Positions 1-10,334 of a stretch of 64,000 nucleotides of DNA are shown here, piece after piece (position 1 is the stretch's first letter; every line of letters begins with the position of its first letter). The notes beneath the pieces are model-generated. The model did not search any database. It saw nothing but the letters and a program-made list of their open reading frames with translations, and was not told where the DNA came from. Position numbers and translations under genes: made by a program. The stretch comes from Turnera subulata (taxonomy: Eukaryota > Streptophyta > Magnoliopsida > Malpighiales > Passifloraceae). The stretch is taken from positions 94,146-158,145 of the forward strand of contig JAKUCV010002100.1 in the NCBI GenBank assembly GCA_028386065.3, in the 5' to 3' direction.

Positions 1-171
1 TATTTATAGGCATGTTGGCAGGGACTAATCTGCAACAAAACTAGCTTGCAGGGACTAAACTGAAAAACTTCCAACTCCACTAGCTTAGTGCTCCATTAGC
101 TTAGTGGGGTTGGTTTTCATTAATGCAAGTGGTGATCCCCACAATTAGTGGAGGAACCACACACACTAACA
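1..171 (-). repeat. 3' LTR of the copia element, partial
   Basis: This stretch repeats 4847-5017 base for base as far as I can read, ending CACTAACA at 171. On the minus strand it begins TGTTAGTG, and the polypurine tract lies directly before it. About 460 bp of this LTR lie left of the window. Confidence 0.9.
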
Positions 172-187
172 ATTCTCCCCCTTCCGA

Positions 188-3100
188 CTACATGTTGGGG
201 GGATCCACCAATCCGGCAGCTTCACGGCAGTATTCAAACTTCCCTCTTGGAAGTGTCTTTGTCAGCATGTCAGATCCATTCTCTTCTGTATGGATCTTCT
301 CGAGTTGTAATTGCTTCTTCTCTAGCACATCCCTGATCCAGTTGTATCTCACATCAATGTGTTTCGATCTGGAATGAAAAGAGGCATTCTTCGCAAGATG
401 GATAGCACTCTGACTATCACAAAATAATTGGAAACTGTCTTGCGAAAAATCAAGTTCGGTTAAGAACTTCTTCATCCACAACAACTCCTTACATGCTTCC
501 GTTGCTGCAATGAACTCCGCTTCTGTAGTTGACAGAGCAACACACTTTTGTAGCCTTGATTGCCATGACAATGCTCCCCCTGAAAAATTAATCAGGTATC
601 CTGATGTAGATTTTCTGGAACTAACATCACCAGCCATCTCTGCATCGGTGTATCCAACCAACACAGGTTTGTCTTCTCCAAAACACAGACACATTTTGGA
701 GGTTCCTCGTAGATACCTGAAAATCCACTTGACAGCATTCCAATGCTCTTTACCAGGATTAGAAAGGTATCGGCTCACTATTCCGACTGCGTGAGCAATG
801 TCTGGTCGGGTACATACCATGGCATACATCAAGCTTCCCACTGCTAAGGCATATGGAATCCGCTCCATCTCTTTCTTCTCCTCATCCGTAGATGGACTCT
901 TCTCTATGTACTTCTCTTGGGACAGCCATATCTTCTTGGCTTGTCGATCTCGAACAATTCTCATCCCGAGAATTTGTTTTGCTGGCCCCAAGTCTTTCAT
1001 GGCGAAAAACTTGCTTAGCTGTGCTTTCAAGCTATTGATTCTGGAAACATTCCGGCCAACAATCAGCATATCATCCACATAGAACAATAGGATGATGAAG
1101 TCATCGTCAGAAAATTTCTGAACGAACACACAATGGTCTGAAGTAGTCTTCTTGTATCCCTGTTGCCCCATCACAGACTCAAACTTCTTATACCACTGTC
1201 TTGGGGCTTGTTTTAAGCCGTAAAGGCTCTTCCTCAATCTACAAACGTAATCCTCTTTTCCTTTCCGCTGGAAACCCTCTAGCTGCTCCATGTATATTTC
1301 TTCTTCCAAATCACCATGTAGGAAGGCTGTTTTAACATCCATCTGCTCAACCTCCAAGTTAAGACTCGCAGCTAATCCCAGCACTGTGCGGATTGAGGTC
1401 ATTTTCACCACTGGTGAGAAGATTTCATCAAATTCAATCCCTTTCCTTTGACTGAAACCTTTGACAACTAATCTTGCTTTGAATCTTGGAAGTGGACTGT
1501 GCTCTTCATGCTTGATCCTGAACACCCACTTGTTTTTCAAAGCTCTCTTGCCTTTAGGCAGCTTCACCAGCTCAAATGTCTTGTTCTCATGCAAGGATTT
1601 CATCTCTTCTTGCATGGCTTGAATCCACTTCTCCTTATGCTCATCACTAACAGCTTCATCATAGCTATCTGGTTCTCCCCCATCAGTGAGTAATGAATAC
1701 TCGTTTGGAGAGTACCTAGTAGAGGGTTGCACGGCTCTTCCAGACCTTGTGCGATAAGGAGAATTACTTGATGGCAGAGGAGGGTCATCACTAGCTGAAT
1801 CATCATTAGCTGCATCATCATTGCCATCATCTTCAATAGCATCTGCTGGCTCATCTTCAGCAGGATCATTTGGAATTTCAGGATGAATATCCTGAACATC
1901 ATCTCCAACTTGTCTCGGCGTCTCTATTGGAGGTAACTGAAACTCCTCTAGATCATTGCTAGGCTTCTCTGCTTTGTCAATGTCCTCTATGGTCTGATCC
2001 TCCATAAAGACAACATCTCGACTCCTGATAAGCTTCTTCTCTACTGGATCATAAAGCCTATAGCCAAACATGTCTTGGCCATAACCGATGAATACACACT
2101 GCCTTGTCTTGGCATCTAGTTTGCTTCTTTCATCCTTGGGGATGTGAACATGAACTTTACACCCAAACACTCGTAGGTGATCATAGGAAATGTCCCTTCC
2201 TGACCACACCTTCTCTGGAGTCTCATACTGAAGAGGAACACAAGGTGAATGGTTCAGCACATAAGCCGCTGTAAGTAGTGCTTCACCCCAAAAGACCTGT
2301 GGTAACTTCGAGTGAGAGAGTAAGCATCTTGTTCTCTCAATCAAAGTTCTGTTCATCCTCTCAGCTAAGCCATTCAACTGTGGAGTTTTGGGTGGAGTAA
2401 ACTGATGCCGAATACCATGCTCTTTGCAGTAAGCATCAAATGGACCTATGTATTCACCGCCATTATCTGTCCGGATGCACTTCAGCTTCTTTCCTGTCTC
2501 CCTTTCCACCATAGTTAGAAACTGCTTGAAGACTGACAACACTTGATCTTTAGACTTCAATGTGTAAGCCCAGGTTTTCCGTGAGTGATCATCAATGAAG
2601 GTCACAAAATACTGGGCACCACCAAGGGACTTGTTGAAAGGCCCGCAGAGATCTGAGTGTACCAGTTCTAGCACATCTTTCTTTCTAGAAGGAGGAAAGC
2701 TCTTGAAAGAAACTCTATTTTGTTTGCCAGCTAGACAGTGACTGCACTTCTTTAGCTGGATTTGATTCAATCCTGACAGAACATTCTTCTTAACCAGCTT
2801 CACCATTGACTTCTCACCCATGTGTCCAAGGCGTTTGTGCCACAGCTGAACTTGGCTGTCGTTCTCCACAACATTTACATCATGCTGAGGAACCTTTGCC
2901 TGGGTCACGTACAACTTTGACACCTTTGTACCTCGTGCCACTACTAACGAGCCTTTGGTGAGCTTCCATTGACCATTGTAGAAGGTATTACAAAAACCTT
3001 CCTCGTCTAGCTTATCAACAGAGATCAGATTCAGACGCATATCTGGAATATGCCTGACATCCTTCAAAAGCAGCTTCATCCCGTTCATGGTCTCTAGGCA

Positions 3101-4117
3101 AACATCTCCTTTGCCGACGACCATTGAAAATTTATCATTTCCCATTCTTACAGTCCCAAAATTACCAGGAGTGTAAGAAGAGAAGAGTTCTCTTCGTGGT
3201 GTAGCATGAACAGTAGCACCACTATCAACTACCCAGCTTGACTCCTGGATAGTAAGGTTGATGATATCATCATCACAGACAACATTGAACTCTCCAAGAG
3301 AATTCGCTTCATCATCACTGCTTTCTTCTTTCTTCACATCTTTGCCTTTGTTCTTCTTCTGGTCCTTTTTGAACTGTCGGCAGAATCTCTTGATGTGGCC
3401 CTTCTTCTTGCAGTAATGGCACTCAACATTGGCAAATTTGTTGGACTTTCCTCTGCTCTTGTCTCGGTTGCTTTGACCCTTGTTTTGACTTCTCCCCCTC
3501 GTCACTGTAGCCAAAACCTCTGACTGTGAAGAAGACGAGCCTTGTGTTCTTCGTCTCATCTCTTCATTCAGAATGCCACTTTTGACGGTTGCCATACTCA
3601 CGACACCGTTAGGTGCAGAGTTTGTGATTGAAACCTTCAAGGTTTCCCACGAATCTGGGAGTGTCGCCAAGACCATAAGAGCAAGCACCTCATCGTCGAA
3701 TTTTATGCCCATGCTAGACAGTTGGTCCACGATTCCTTGCATCTCATTAAGGTGATCTGCAACCATTTTTCCTTCCTGGTATTTTACTTGCATCAACTTC
3801 GTCAAGTAAAATAGCTTGTTGTTCCCTGTCTTTGAGGCATATAATTCTTCGAGCTTTTCCCACAGTGTTCTAGCATGCTCAATGCCAGAAACGTGGTTGT
3901 AAACATTATTCTCAACAAATTGCCGTATATAGCCGCAGACTTGGATGTGTTCAAACTCCCACTCCTCGTCTGACTTATCTTCAGGCTTTACCGTACTGAA
4001 CACCGGTAAATGCATCTTCGTCACGAATAGGAGATCCTTCATCTTGTTTCTCCATAAGTGGTAATTTGTGCCATCAAGGGTGATCATCTTGTTTATCCTC
4101 GCCTCCATCTGGATCAA
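188..4117 (-). CDS. copia gag-pol polyprotein, 1309 aa
   Basis: Single open frame encoding the retrotransposon polyprotein. Domains in order: gag of the UBN2/DUF4219 type (about residues 10-190); CCHC zinc knuckle CHYCKKKGHIKRFC (233-246); aspartic protease with DSG (298-300); integrase with an HHCC zinc region and acidic residues D489, D551 and E586 in the usual spacing; reverse transcriptase with YVDD (1013-1016); RNase H (about 1170-1290). No stop or frameshift is visible. One oddity: near residue 1073, just after the LSQEKYI block following the RT domain, a stretch normally present between RT and the conserved acidic-rich linker appears to be missing in frame. The protein may therefore be open but defective. 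It resembles the TNT1/Tork-type lineage; the lineage call is inference. Confidence 0.92.
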   Translation of the reverse strand: MIQMEARINKMITLDGTNYHLWRNKMKDLLFVTKMHLPVFSTVKPEDKSDEEWEFEHIQVCGYIRQFVENNVYNHVSGIEHARTLWEKLEELYASKTGNNKLFYLTKLMQVKYQEGKMVADHLNEMQGIVDQLSSMGIKFDDEVLALMVLATLPDSWETLKVSITNSAPNGVVSMATVKSGILNEEMRRRTQGSSSSQSEVLATVTRGRSQNKGQSNRDKSRGKSNKFANVECHYCKKKGHIKRFCRQFKKDQKKNKGKDVKKEESSDDEANSLGEFNVVCDDDIINLTIQESSWVVDSGATVHATPRRELFSSYTPGNFGTVRMGNDKFSMVVGKGDVCLETMNGMKLLLKDVRHIPDMRLNLISVDKLDEEGFCNTFYNGQWKLTKGSLVVARGTKVSKLYVTQAKVPQHDVNVVENDSQVQLWHKRLGHMGEKSMVKLVKKNVLSGLNQIQLKKCSHCLAGKQNRVSFKSFPPSRKKDVLELVHSDLCGPFNKSLGGAQYFVTFIDDHSRKTWAYTLKSKDQVLSVFKQFLTMVERETGKKLKCIRTDNGGEYIGPFDAYCKEHGIRHQFTPPKTPQLNGLAERMNRTLIERTRCLLSHSKLPQVFWGEALLTAAYVLNHSPCVPLQYETPEKVWSGRDISYDHLRVFGCKVHVHIPKDERSKLDAKTRQCVFIGYGQDMFGYRLYDPVEKKLIRSRDVVFMEDQTIEDIDKAEKPSNDLEEFQLPPIETPRQVGDDVQDIHPEIPNDPAEDEPADAIEDDGNDDAANDDSASDDPPLPSSNSPYRTRSGRAVQPSTRYSPNEYSLLTDGGEPDSYDEAVSDEHKEKWIQAMQEEMKSLHENKTFELVKLPKGKRALKNKWVFRIKHEEHSPLPRFKARLVVKGFSQRKGIEFDEIFSPVVKMTSIRTVLGLAASLNLEVEQMDVKTAFLHGDLEEEIYMEQLEGFQRKGKEDYVCRLRKSLYGLKQAPRQWYKKFESVMGQQGYKKTTSDHCVFVQKFSDDDFIILLFYVDDMLIVGRNVSRINSLKAQLSKFFAMKDLGPAKQILGMRIVRDRQAKKIWLSQEKYIEKSPSTDEEKKEMERIPYALAVGSLMYAMVCTRPDIAHAVGIVSRYLSNPGKEHWNAVKWIFRYLRGTSKMCLCFGEDKPVLVGYTDAEMAGDVSSRKSTSGYLINFSGGALSWQSRLQKCVALSTTEAEFIAATEACKELLWMKKFLTELDFSQDSFQLFCDSQSAIHLAKNASFHSRSKHIDVRYNWIRDVLEKKQLQLEKIHTEENGSDMLTKTLPRGKFEYCREAAGLVDPPNM

Positions 4118-4371
4118 AGACTGACTAGCTCCTCGATCTAGGAAAATCCTTGCGGTGAATAGTGCCCGTACAAGTAGTGAATTGAACTGATTCGATAATT
4201 CCCAGGAAAGATGGCCTAGCCGATCTCCTAAGACAGAATTATCATTCCAAGATAAATCCCCAGGAAAGACTGGAGGAACAAAGGTTCACTTAAAACCCAG
4301 TCTCCTAGACAGGATTCACTTGCACAGTGTATTAATTCACAACCTTGCACTTGACAAAGCACAAACCTTCT

Positions 4372-4383
4372 GCTCCGCTACCA
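4372..4383 (-). other. Primer binding site (tRNA-iMet type)
   Basis: On the minus strand TGGTAGCGGAGC begins two bases after the 5' LTR. It matches the usual copia primer site for initiator tRNA-Met with two differences (TGGTATCAGAGC is typical). It fixes element orientation and the inner LTR edge. Confidence 0.85.
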
Positions 4384-4385
4384 GT

Positions 4386-5017
4386 TGTTGGGCCCGGTGG
4401 CACTATCTTGCGGAAATAATATCACCTCACAAGGAAATAAACAAGTGGAGGACAAAAAGAGATAAATGACACACAGTATTTAACGTGGTTCACCCAAACA
4501 CCGGGCTACGTCCACAATCCCGATCCCACCGGAAAAACTTCCACTATAAAAATAGTAGGCTTACAAGAGAGACTTCCCTAAATTTTAGGGGTATAACAAA
4601 CCTAGAGTTCTACCCAAAATAGTGCCCCACAAGGTGTTTCCCAAGTGTTTGTCAAAAATACCCCTAAGGTATTTTTCCTCACTATTTTGTCACTCCCTAA
4701 TTTAAGAGGGGATTTGAGAAAATATTAAGGAATATTTTCTCCTAAATTTCTTCCCTCCTTCCAACACTCTCTCTATCTCTCACTCTCTTCTCTTATTCAC
4801 TCTTGTTGTGAATGAATGGGATGATTTGAAGAGAAAAATTGGTGCCTATTTATAGGCATGTTGGCAGGGACTAATCTGCAACAAAACTAGCTTGCAGGGA
4901 CTAAACTGAAAAACTTCCAACTCCACTAGCTTAGTGCTCCATTAGCTTAGTGGGGTTGGTTTTCATTAATGCAAGTGGTGATCCCCACAATTAGTGGAGG
5001 AACCACACACACTAACA
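4386..5017 (-). repeat. 5' LTR of the copia element, 632 bp
   Basis: On the minus strand the LTR starts TGTTAGTGTG and ends GGGCCCAACA, giving TG...CA ends. The primer site follows at 4383. The segment 4847-5017 is the copy of 1-171. On the minus strand a TATA-like stretch (revcomp of the CCTATTTATAGG area near 4847-4856) lies inside the LTR and may be its promoter. Confidence 0.9.
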
Positions 5018-5522
5018 AGAAAGACTCTTCTTTGCTGCAACTAAAGATTAATTTGAACTCCAAAAACTGCAATTAATAACAGTTGATCAGTTCCTGTAAA
5101 ACTTAAATGAGATTCTGGTCAGAGTGTTTTACCGGTCAACCATCAAGAACTCTTAATTAAAGTCTCACTAACACTCTTGTGTCTAAAGCGAAGGGGTGAG
5201 GTCTGGGAATGGAGTCCCAATAGACTAGCATAAAAAGCAAAAATCTTTATTAAACACTGTTTGTGGATCCTTAAGAGCTCATAAATAGGTAGCACATCAA
5301 ATGGATCGAATTACCATATTTTTCTTATGGGAAATTAAATCCCATCATCCCATGGCATTCTTTTTCTGTGGATGTATATATATATGAAAACGAAATGGCT
5401 TTTAATCACTTTCTGGGGACACATTAAGTTGATTGATGGGTCAAAGATGATATTACGATACCTGACTTAGACTATTAATATTTGTCTTCAAGATATTTTG
5501 AGCCACGAAGGGACCACTCTCC

Positions 5523-5571
5523 AATTATCCATTTCATTTTTTTTTTATTGGGATTACGAATTATCCATTTC
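5523..5571 (-). repeat. Micro-insertion with 13-bp target duplication
   Basis: AATTATCCATTTC occurs at 5523-5535 and again at 5559-5571. Between them lie 23 bp made of a T-run followed by ATTGGGATTACG. Read on the minus strand this is about 12 unique bases ending in an A-run, flanked by a direct repeat. That is the layout of a LINE-type retroinsertion cut down to its last bases. Confidence 0.7.
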
Positions 5572-8500
5572 TCAGTGTTCTCACTACTATAGAGTTATTT
5601 GATATCTGAAAAACCAGATTTTTTCTACTTTATATAATAAGAGAGGAAGCTAAACGGCATATTAATTACTAGTGAACTGCCTTAACTCCCATAGGGTCAG
5701 GTTAAGGAAAATCATAGACGACCTTGGGCCAAAACTCAATCCCCTCTACGATGAGGCCCATCACTAGCAGTCGACTGTCATTAGCTCTAGTCAAACGCCA
5801 CCCAATCGTAGCCCTTATATATCGTCCACATCATCATCCAAGAAGATGTCACCCATCGCCATCGCCATCTCCAATAAACCATCCGGTCTCGCACGAGGCG
5901 CTTCATCTTCATCTTCTGGAGGTTCCAACAATACATCCCCCACTAATTCCTCTGTCTCCACGAGTACTTCCTCCTCCCATGACGCCAAAATAATTGCAGC
6001 GGTGTGTTATATGATCAAAACCACAACTGGCGGCTTCTGCTCCATTAATTTACCACACTCTCGAGGAACATGCCGATCGCTATACTACCAAGCCGCCTAC
6101 GTATAATTAATTTGCTCAATTTCTGCTTCCAAAAGAGCATTTTGACGTCGAAAGGTTACTTGATCAGGTTTCCTTTTAGTGCAATACCTATGCCATCCAT
6201 ATCCTTCTCCAGGTGTTAATATTATTCTCAGGATAAACATTGGATGAGTCTAAATTCATCCTATGAATGTCCTTCCACTTCCCCTTGTATATTCTAACAG
6301 CTTCTACTCCTACTCCAAATCCAAATTCACCGCGAAAAAGAAAAACTTGTTTGCGGTGCGCGAATAAACCAAAGTCAAGAGTTCCGGGGTCGAATGTCAC
6401 AACCTTTTTTTCTTGTGAAATGAACAGGCCCATTTGAATTAGGCCTACCCATCTGAAGGTTGGGCCGTGGACTCGACAGTAATGCTACGGGGCCTGTGAT
6501 TACAGTCCAAACTACTCTTATCAAGATAATCCGAATATTATTTCAAGTTGAATAACTAATTGTTTCCCGGAAATTGAACATTCTTTTGCATAGAATTATA
6601 GATTGATTGTTCGCATTTATTTTATAATTTATATTGAATGGAGAAAAAGAAATACGCACGGTAACTAATAATCTAGAATTTTGTGAGAAACAACTTGTCA
6701 AATTCAAATCTTAACTATATGGTTGTTGATCATGATTTTTGTAGTTTAGTTTCCCTATCTTCCACTAAAAATTCAACCATAGCAAAATAAGAGAAATAAT
6801 AATTGTCATCTAAAAAATAATATATGTATATATAATAAAAAAATTAAAACCATATTTGATGAAAAAGATATAGTAATTCCAAATAAAAGTTAACTAACAT
6901 ATTATTGTAGGCAGGATCCATCCAGACTTACAAAATAAGCTATTATCAGTTTTGTTTATTTAACTAGAAGCAGGGAAATAATAGTTGTCACCTAAAAAAA
7001 TAAAACAATATATGATAAGATATTAAACAGTATATGTTAAAAAAGATAGTCATTTAAAAAAAAAATTAACGAAAATACTACTATAGACAAGCAGGCAAGG
7101 GGTAGAGCGGCAGTAGGTAAAGCGGCGAACTCTTACCAGAAGATGATGGCATTCACGACCGGCTAGATCCGCTGCCGTCTCTACTGTCGAAGCCTCCAAG
7201 GCAACGCATGGGTGTCGAGGTAGCCAGTGCTCCACATCCAATGCAGATTTACATATCATTTAAACATATGTCTAAAGCCAATATCCTTTTCTCTTCTCTG
7301 TCATATATATCATTTAAACATTTTGTATAACAAGATTCTTTTAAGCAAAATTTGTTTAAAATATTAATATTTTTTTACTATATATTGTTTTAATTTTTAG
7401 CAATTTATATCTCGTTTTATTAACTATAGCTAATTAAATATTTAATTTTTTTATATGCAAAGAGGTAAACAAGCCAATCTAATTGTGTTGGTAACGACTT
7501 AAACTTTGTAAAAAGTTTTCAAACTTATATTTCTTTCAAACAAAATTTAGTTGAAAAAAAATTTAAAATAAAAAAACTAATGTAATTACTTTCCAACTTG
7601 ACTACAGTATGAATCCATCTCTTGCAGAGAGGATTATTAAGTTGTTGACTGTTTTTGAAGATAGTATGTGAAATTGATAAATTGATAAATTTGTAAAAGA
7701 TATTAGAACATATTCATTCATAAAAAAATATCAGGTAGCAAAACCAGCCACATTAATTAGATTTACAGACTGAAAAGTAAAATCTGTAAAAGCTCAACAC
7801 AAACCTAGAACGAGCCTGCTAAGAAGATTAATTAATTATATAAGAAAGATAACATTTATCATAAAGATCGATAGGTTCCTTATTTTCAGGCTCGTTGCTC
7901 TATTATCTTGTATTGTTCCTCCCCTGAAGCCAAGGGCTTGTATCGCATCCCCATCTTTTGATGCCTCGATTTGTAGGAAGAAAAAAAAAAAAAACTGTTT
8001 TGATTTGGTGTGTTTTTGGTTCATCTTCTGGTTGGGCTGTATCTGGAACTCTACTCCCCGATTAATCTATTTTTCCGTTCATGTCAAAAAAATAAATAAT
8101 CAAGGATGGCGATCGTGGTGGACCCTGAGTGAAATGATGTGATGTTTTTTTTTTTATTTTTTTTAACCTGTAAATAAAAAAAAATCATGAAAATACAAGA
8201 GGGTAAGAAGGAAAAAAATAATTCCCAATTACAAACTCATGGACAGGTGTCACTTATCAATTGGTATACCGGTTATAAGAGGTAATTTAGATACCATTGT
8301 TAAATTTTTATCAGAAAAATTTTCAAATTAAAATTTAAGGACATAAACATTGGAATTAACCTACTTAGAGTGTCACCAGGGGCACCCTTTCTCCTTACTT
8401 TCTCATGTTTCATGGGCTGAAAATATGGTCTCACCCATGGGCGATGGTGGGTGAAAAATTATTCGGTAACTAGCTAGTGACTTGGGCTAAGGTCCGTTAA

Positions 8501-8754
8501 CTGGCCTAGAAGTAGAACCCTCCAGTATCGTAATTTTTTTGTTTTCCTTTTTCCTATATAAAGAATGCAACTCGTTTTCATTTGCATTATTTGAGTTCCC
8601 CTTTGTCGAACTCGGTGAATGTTTATAACAAACAGCGATTCTGGAGCTTCTGTTATGTGGAATTAATCTGCCATCTTTAAAATAATAGAAAGCAACGTGT
8701 TTAGAGCAGCTTGGTTGACGGTTTTGTTCTTTTTGTCCTCGCAACACACTCTTA

Positions 8755-9446
8755 TTGCTAATATATATTCCACAAAGCATATACTTTGCAAAATATCACT
8801 TGTTTTTTAATGTAATTTTTCCCTTCTTTTTGTTCCCTTCAAACGCCAATCTTTTGATAAATCATGAAACTCTAACAAAGAGTTGAAAATTTCTGACATG
8901 TTAAGTCCAAATAAACGATTACAACTGAAGTTCCTTGACAATTTGTCTTCACAAGCTAAGTATTCTAATTTTTTGAGTTACCAATTGGAGAGGAGTACTA
9001 GACATTAGATAACCTTTATTAGGAAACAAAAAAAAAATACCAATTATTTTCAGTGATTATAGGTATTCATTATAAAGAAACAAATAGGTTTAATAAAACA
9101 AAACTAACTAAAAAAGTGTAGCTGTAATTCCAAAGTTTTATACATTTATTAATTTTTTTAAAAAATTAAATGGTAAGTGGTAATGGAAATTGATACTGTA
9201 TGTAGTGTTGTAAAATGTCGATATTATAATAGCTCCTAACTTTTTTTTTTTTTTGCTACCAAATGTTTCTTGAAAGCTATTGGTTTTATGCACCAGTATA
9301 AGAATTAGGAATCAGGAATGTTTTATCCTCCTTGATGGAGGACAAGAAAAATAAACTCAAAAACCATACACCACTGCATGACAAACAAATTTCTCGAAAG
9401 CTAGATTACTTGAGAGTTGCTAATATATATTCCACAAAGCATATAC
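8755..9446 (+). repeat. Pair of 30-bp direct repeats 632 bp apart
   Basis: The 30-bp block starting TTGCTAATATATATTCCACA is present at 8755-8784 and again at 9417-9446. The second copy lies about 40 bp beyond the stop codon of the helix-loop-helix gene, so it is probably in that gene's 3' UTR. The sequence between the copies shows no clear element ends. Confidence 0.7.
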
Positions 9447-9488
9447 GTGCATATTGCTACAATGCTTCTTCCTCTGATCCAGCTTAAG

Positions 9489-10211
9489 TTACCTTTCAAT
9501 CGCCATAAGAATAGCTTGAGAAATAATGTTTACATCTAAATCCTGTCCTTGATCAGGAGGAGCCACAACAATGGCTTCCATGGTAAACAAGAAATTGGTT
9601 GACACCCTAGCGTGCAACACAACTAGACTCATTCCTTCAAACACCTCCAAGATTGAGACTAGCTTATCTCCTGATCCTTTCTCGCAGAGAACCCTCACTG
9701 CCACTCCTTCCTCTGCCTTCTCTACCTTCACCTGCTTCTAGTAATTCACACGTACAAGGTAAAGAATGTAAATATATAGATTGTGATTTGTAGTCAAAAG
9801 TATAGTATACAAGGAAAGAGAGAAACAGAGATCAAGACAGAGGATCGAGGACCTTGGGGAGTTGCACTTGCTTCATGAGGCTTAAGTACTCTCTTTTGAT
9901 AGCATTTAGGTCCTTAAGTTCTTTTTCCATGGCCTCCAACTTGAGCCGGAGCCGCGATATGTGGAGGAGAGCATCCATGATGACAGACCTCACTTTCACC
10001 TTCAAAAAGAAAAGAAGAATTGACAATATTGACATTTTTGTTACTTCATATATATTGAGTTAGAAATGAACTAGAGGAAGCATGTTAGCAGCTAGATAAT
10101 AAAGAGAAGAATAAAAGTTGTTTCATGAATTACAGATTGGGAACTGGTGAGGGTTCTTAAAATTTGAAGCTTTTTCCGCAATGCAGTTCTTCTTTGCTGC
10201 CTAGACACCAT
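9489..10211 (-). CDS. Small helix-loop-helix protein with ACT-like C-terminus, 3 exons, 157 aa
   Basis: Exons on the minus strand: 10211-10134, 9999-9853, 9737-9489. All introns are GT-AG and the frame is kept (78+147+249 nt). The protein begins MVSRQQRRTALRKKLQILRT, then IMDALLHISRLRLKLEAMEK, which gives helix 1, a short loop and helix 2 running into a leucine-rich coiled coil. Exon 3 (VKVEKAEEGVAVRVLCEKGS onward) fits the ACT-like regulatory fold seen after plant bHLH domains. The N-terminal segment has basic residues but lacks the H-E-R residues of a DNA-binding bHLH basic region, so it may act as a dimerising, non-DNA-binding partner; that is inference. Family resemblance is to plant bHLH-like proteins that start MVSRE/MVSRQ. 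The gene lies about 2.3 kb upstream of the first miR399 unit and on the opposite strand. Confidence 0.85.
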
Positions 10212-10325
10212 CTCCCTCTCTATATCCTCTCTCTGTGGGTGTTTAGTGTGTGTCACTGTTAGTCTGTTATTATTTAATGGCTAGATGTTCTGTGAGAGCA
10301 TATAGAGGAGGATAGGAGATTGGCC

Positions 10326-10334
10326 TTTTATATA
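10326..10334 (-). promoter_or_regulatory. TATA box of the helix-loop-helix gene
   Basis: The minus strand reads TATATAAAA at this site, 115 bp before the ATG at 10211. That predicts a 5' UTR of about 80-90 nt. No competing TATA box lies nearer the start. Confidence 0.65.

Larger units (their letters stand above)
1..5017 (-). mobile_element. Ty1/copia LTR retrotransposon, left end outside window
   Basis: The parts are in minus-strand order: 5' LTR (4386-5017), tRNA-iMet-type primer site (4372-4383), one long gag-pol frame (4117-188), polypurine tract (revcomp of 172-185, GGAAGGGGGAGAAT), then the 3' LTR, of which 171 bp are in the window. The two LTRs appear identical over the shared 171 bp (1-171 against 4847-5017), which suggests a young insertion. 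Gag-pol order PR-INT-RT-RNaseH defines Ty1/copia. The right flank begins AGAAA at 5018; the matching target duplication lies outside the window, so I cannot confirm it. Confidence 0.93.
5018..9488. other. Intergenic, AT-rich, no gene supported
   Basis: I see no supported gene here. Two higher-GC islands stand out from the AT-rich background: 5740-6060, with a short open frame rich in serine and threonine that I do not recognise, and 7080-7250, which is about 170 bp of GC-rich sequence inside very AT-rich DNA. Both could be old gene or transposon fragments. Homopolymer runs occur at 7981-7994, 8146-8164 and 9241-9255. Confidence 0.6.

Noticed and set aside
5846..6106. An 86-codon Ser/Thr-rich frame
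   Set aside because: Some codon structure is possible, but there is no domain, no clear promoter and no continuation by splicing that I could support.
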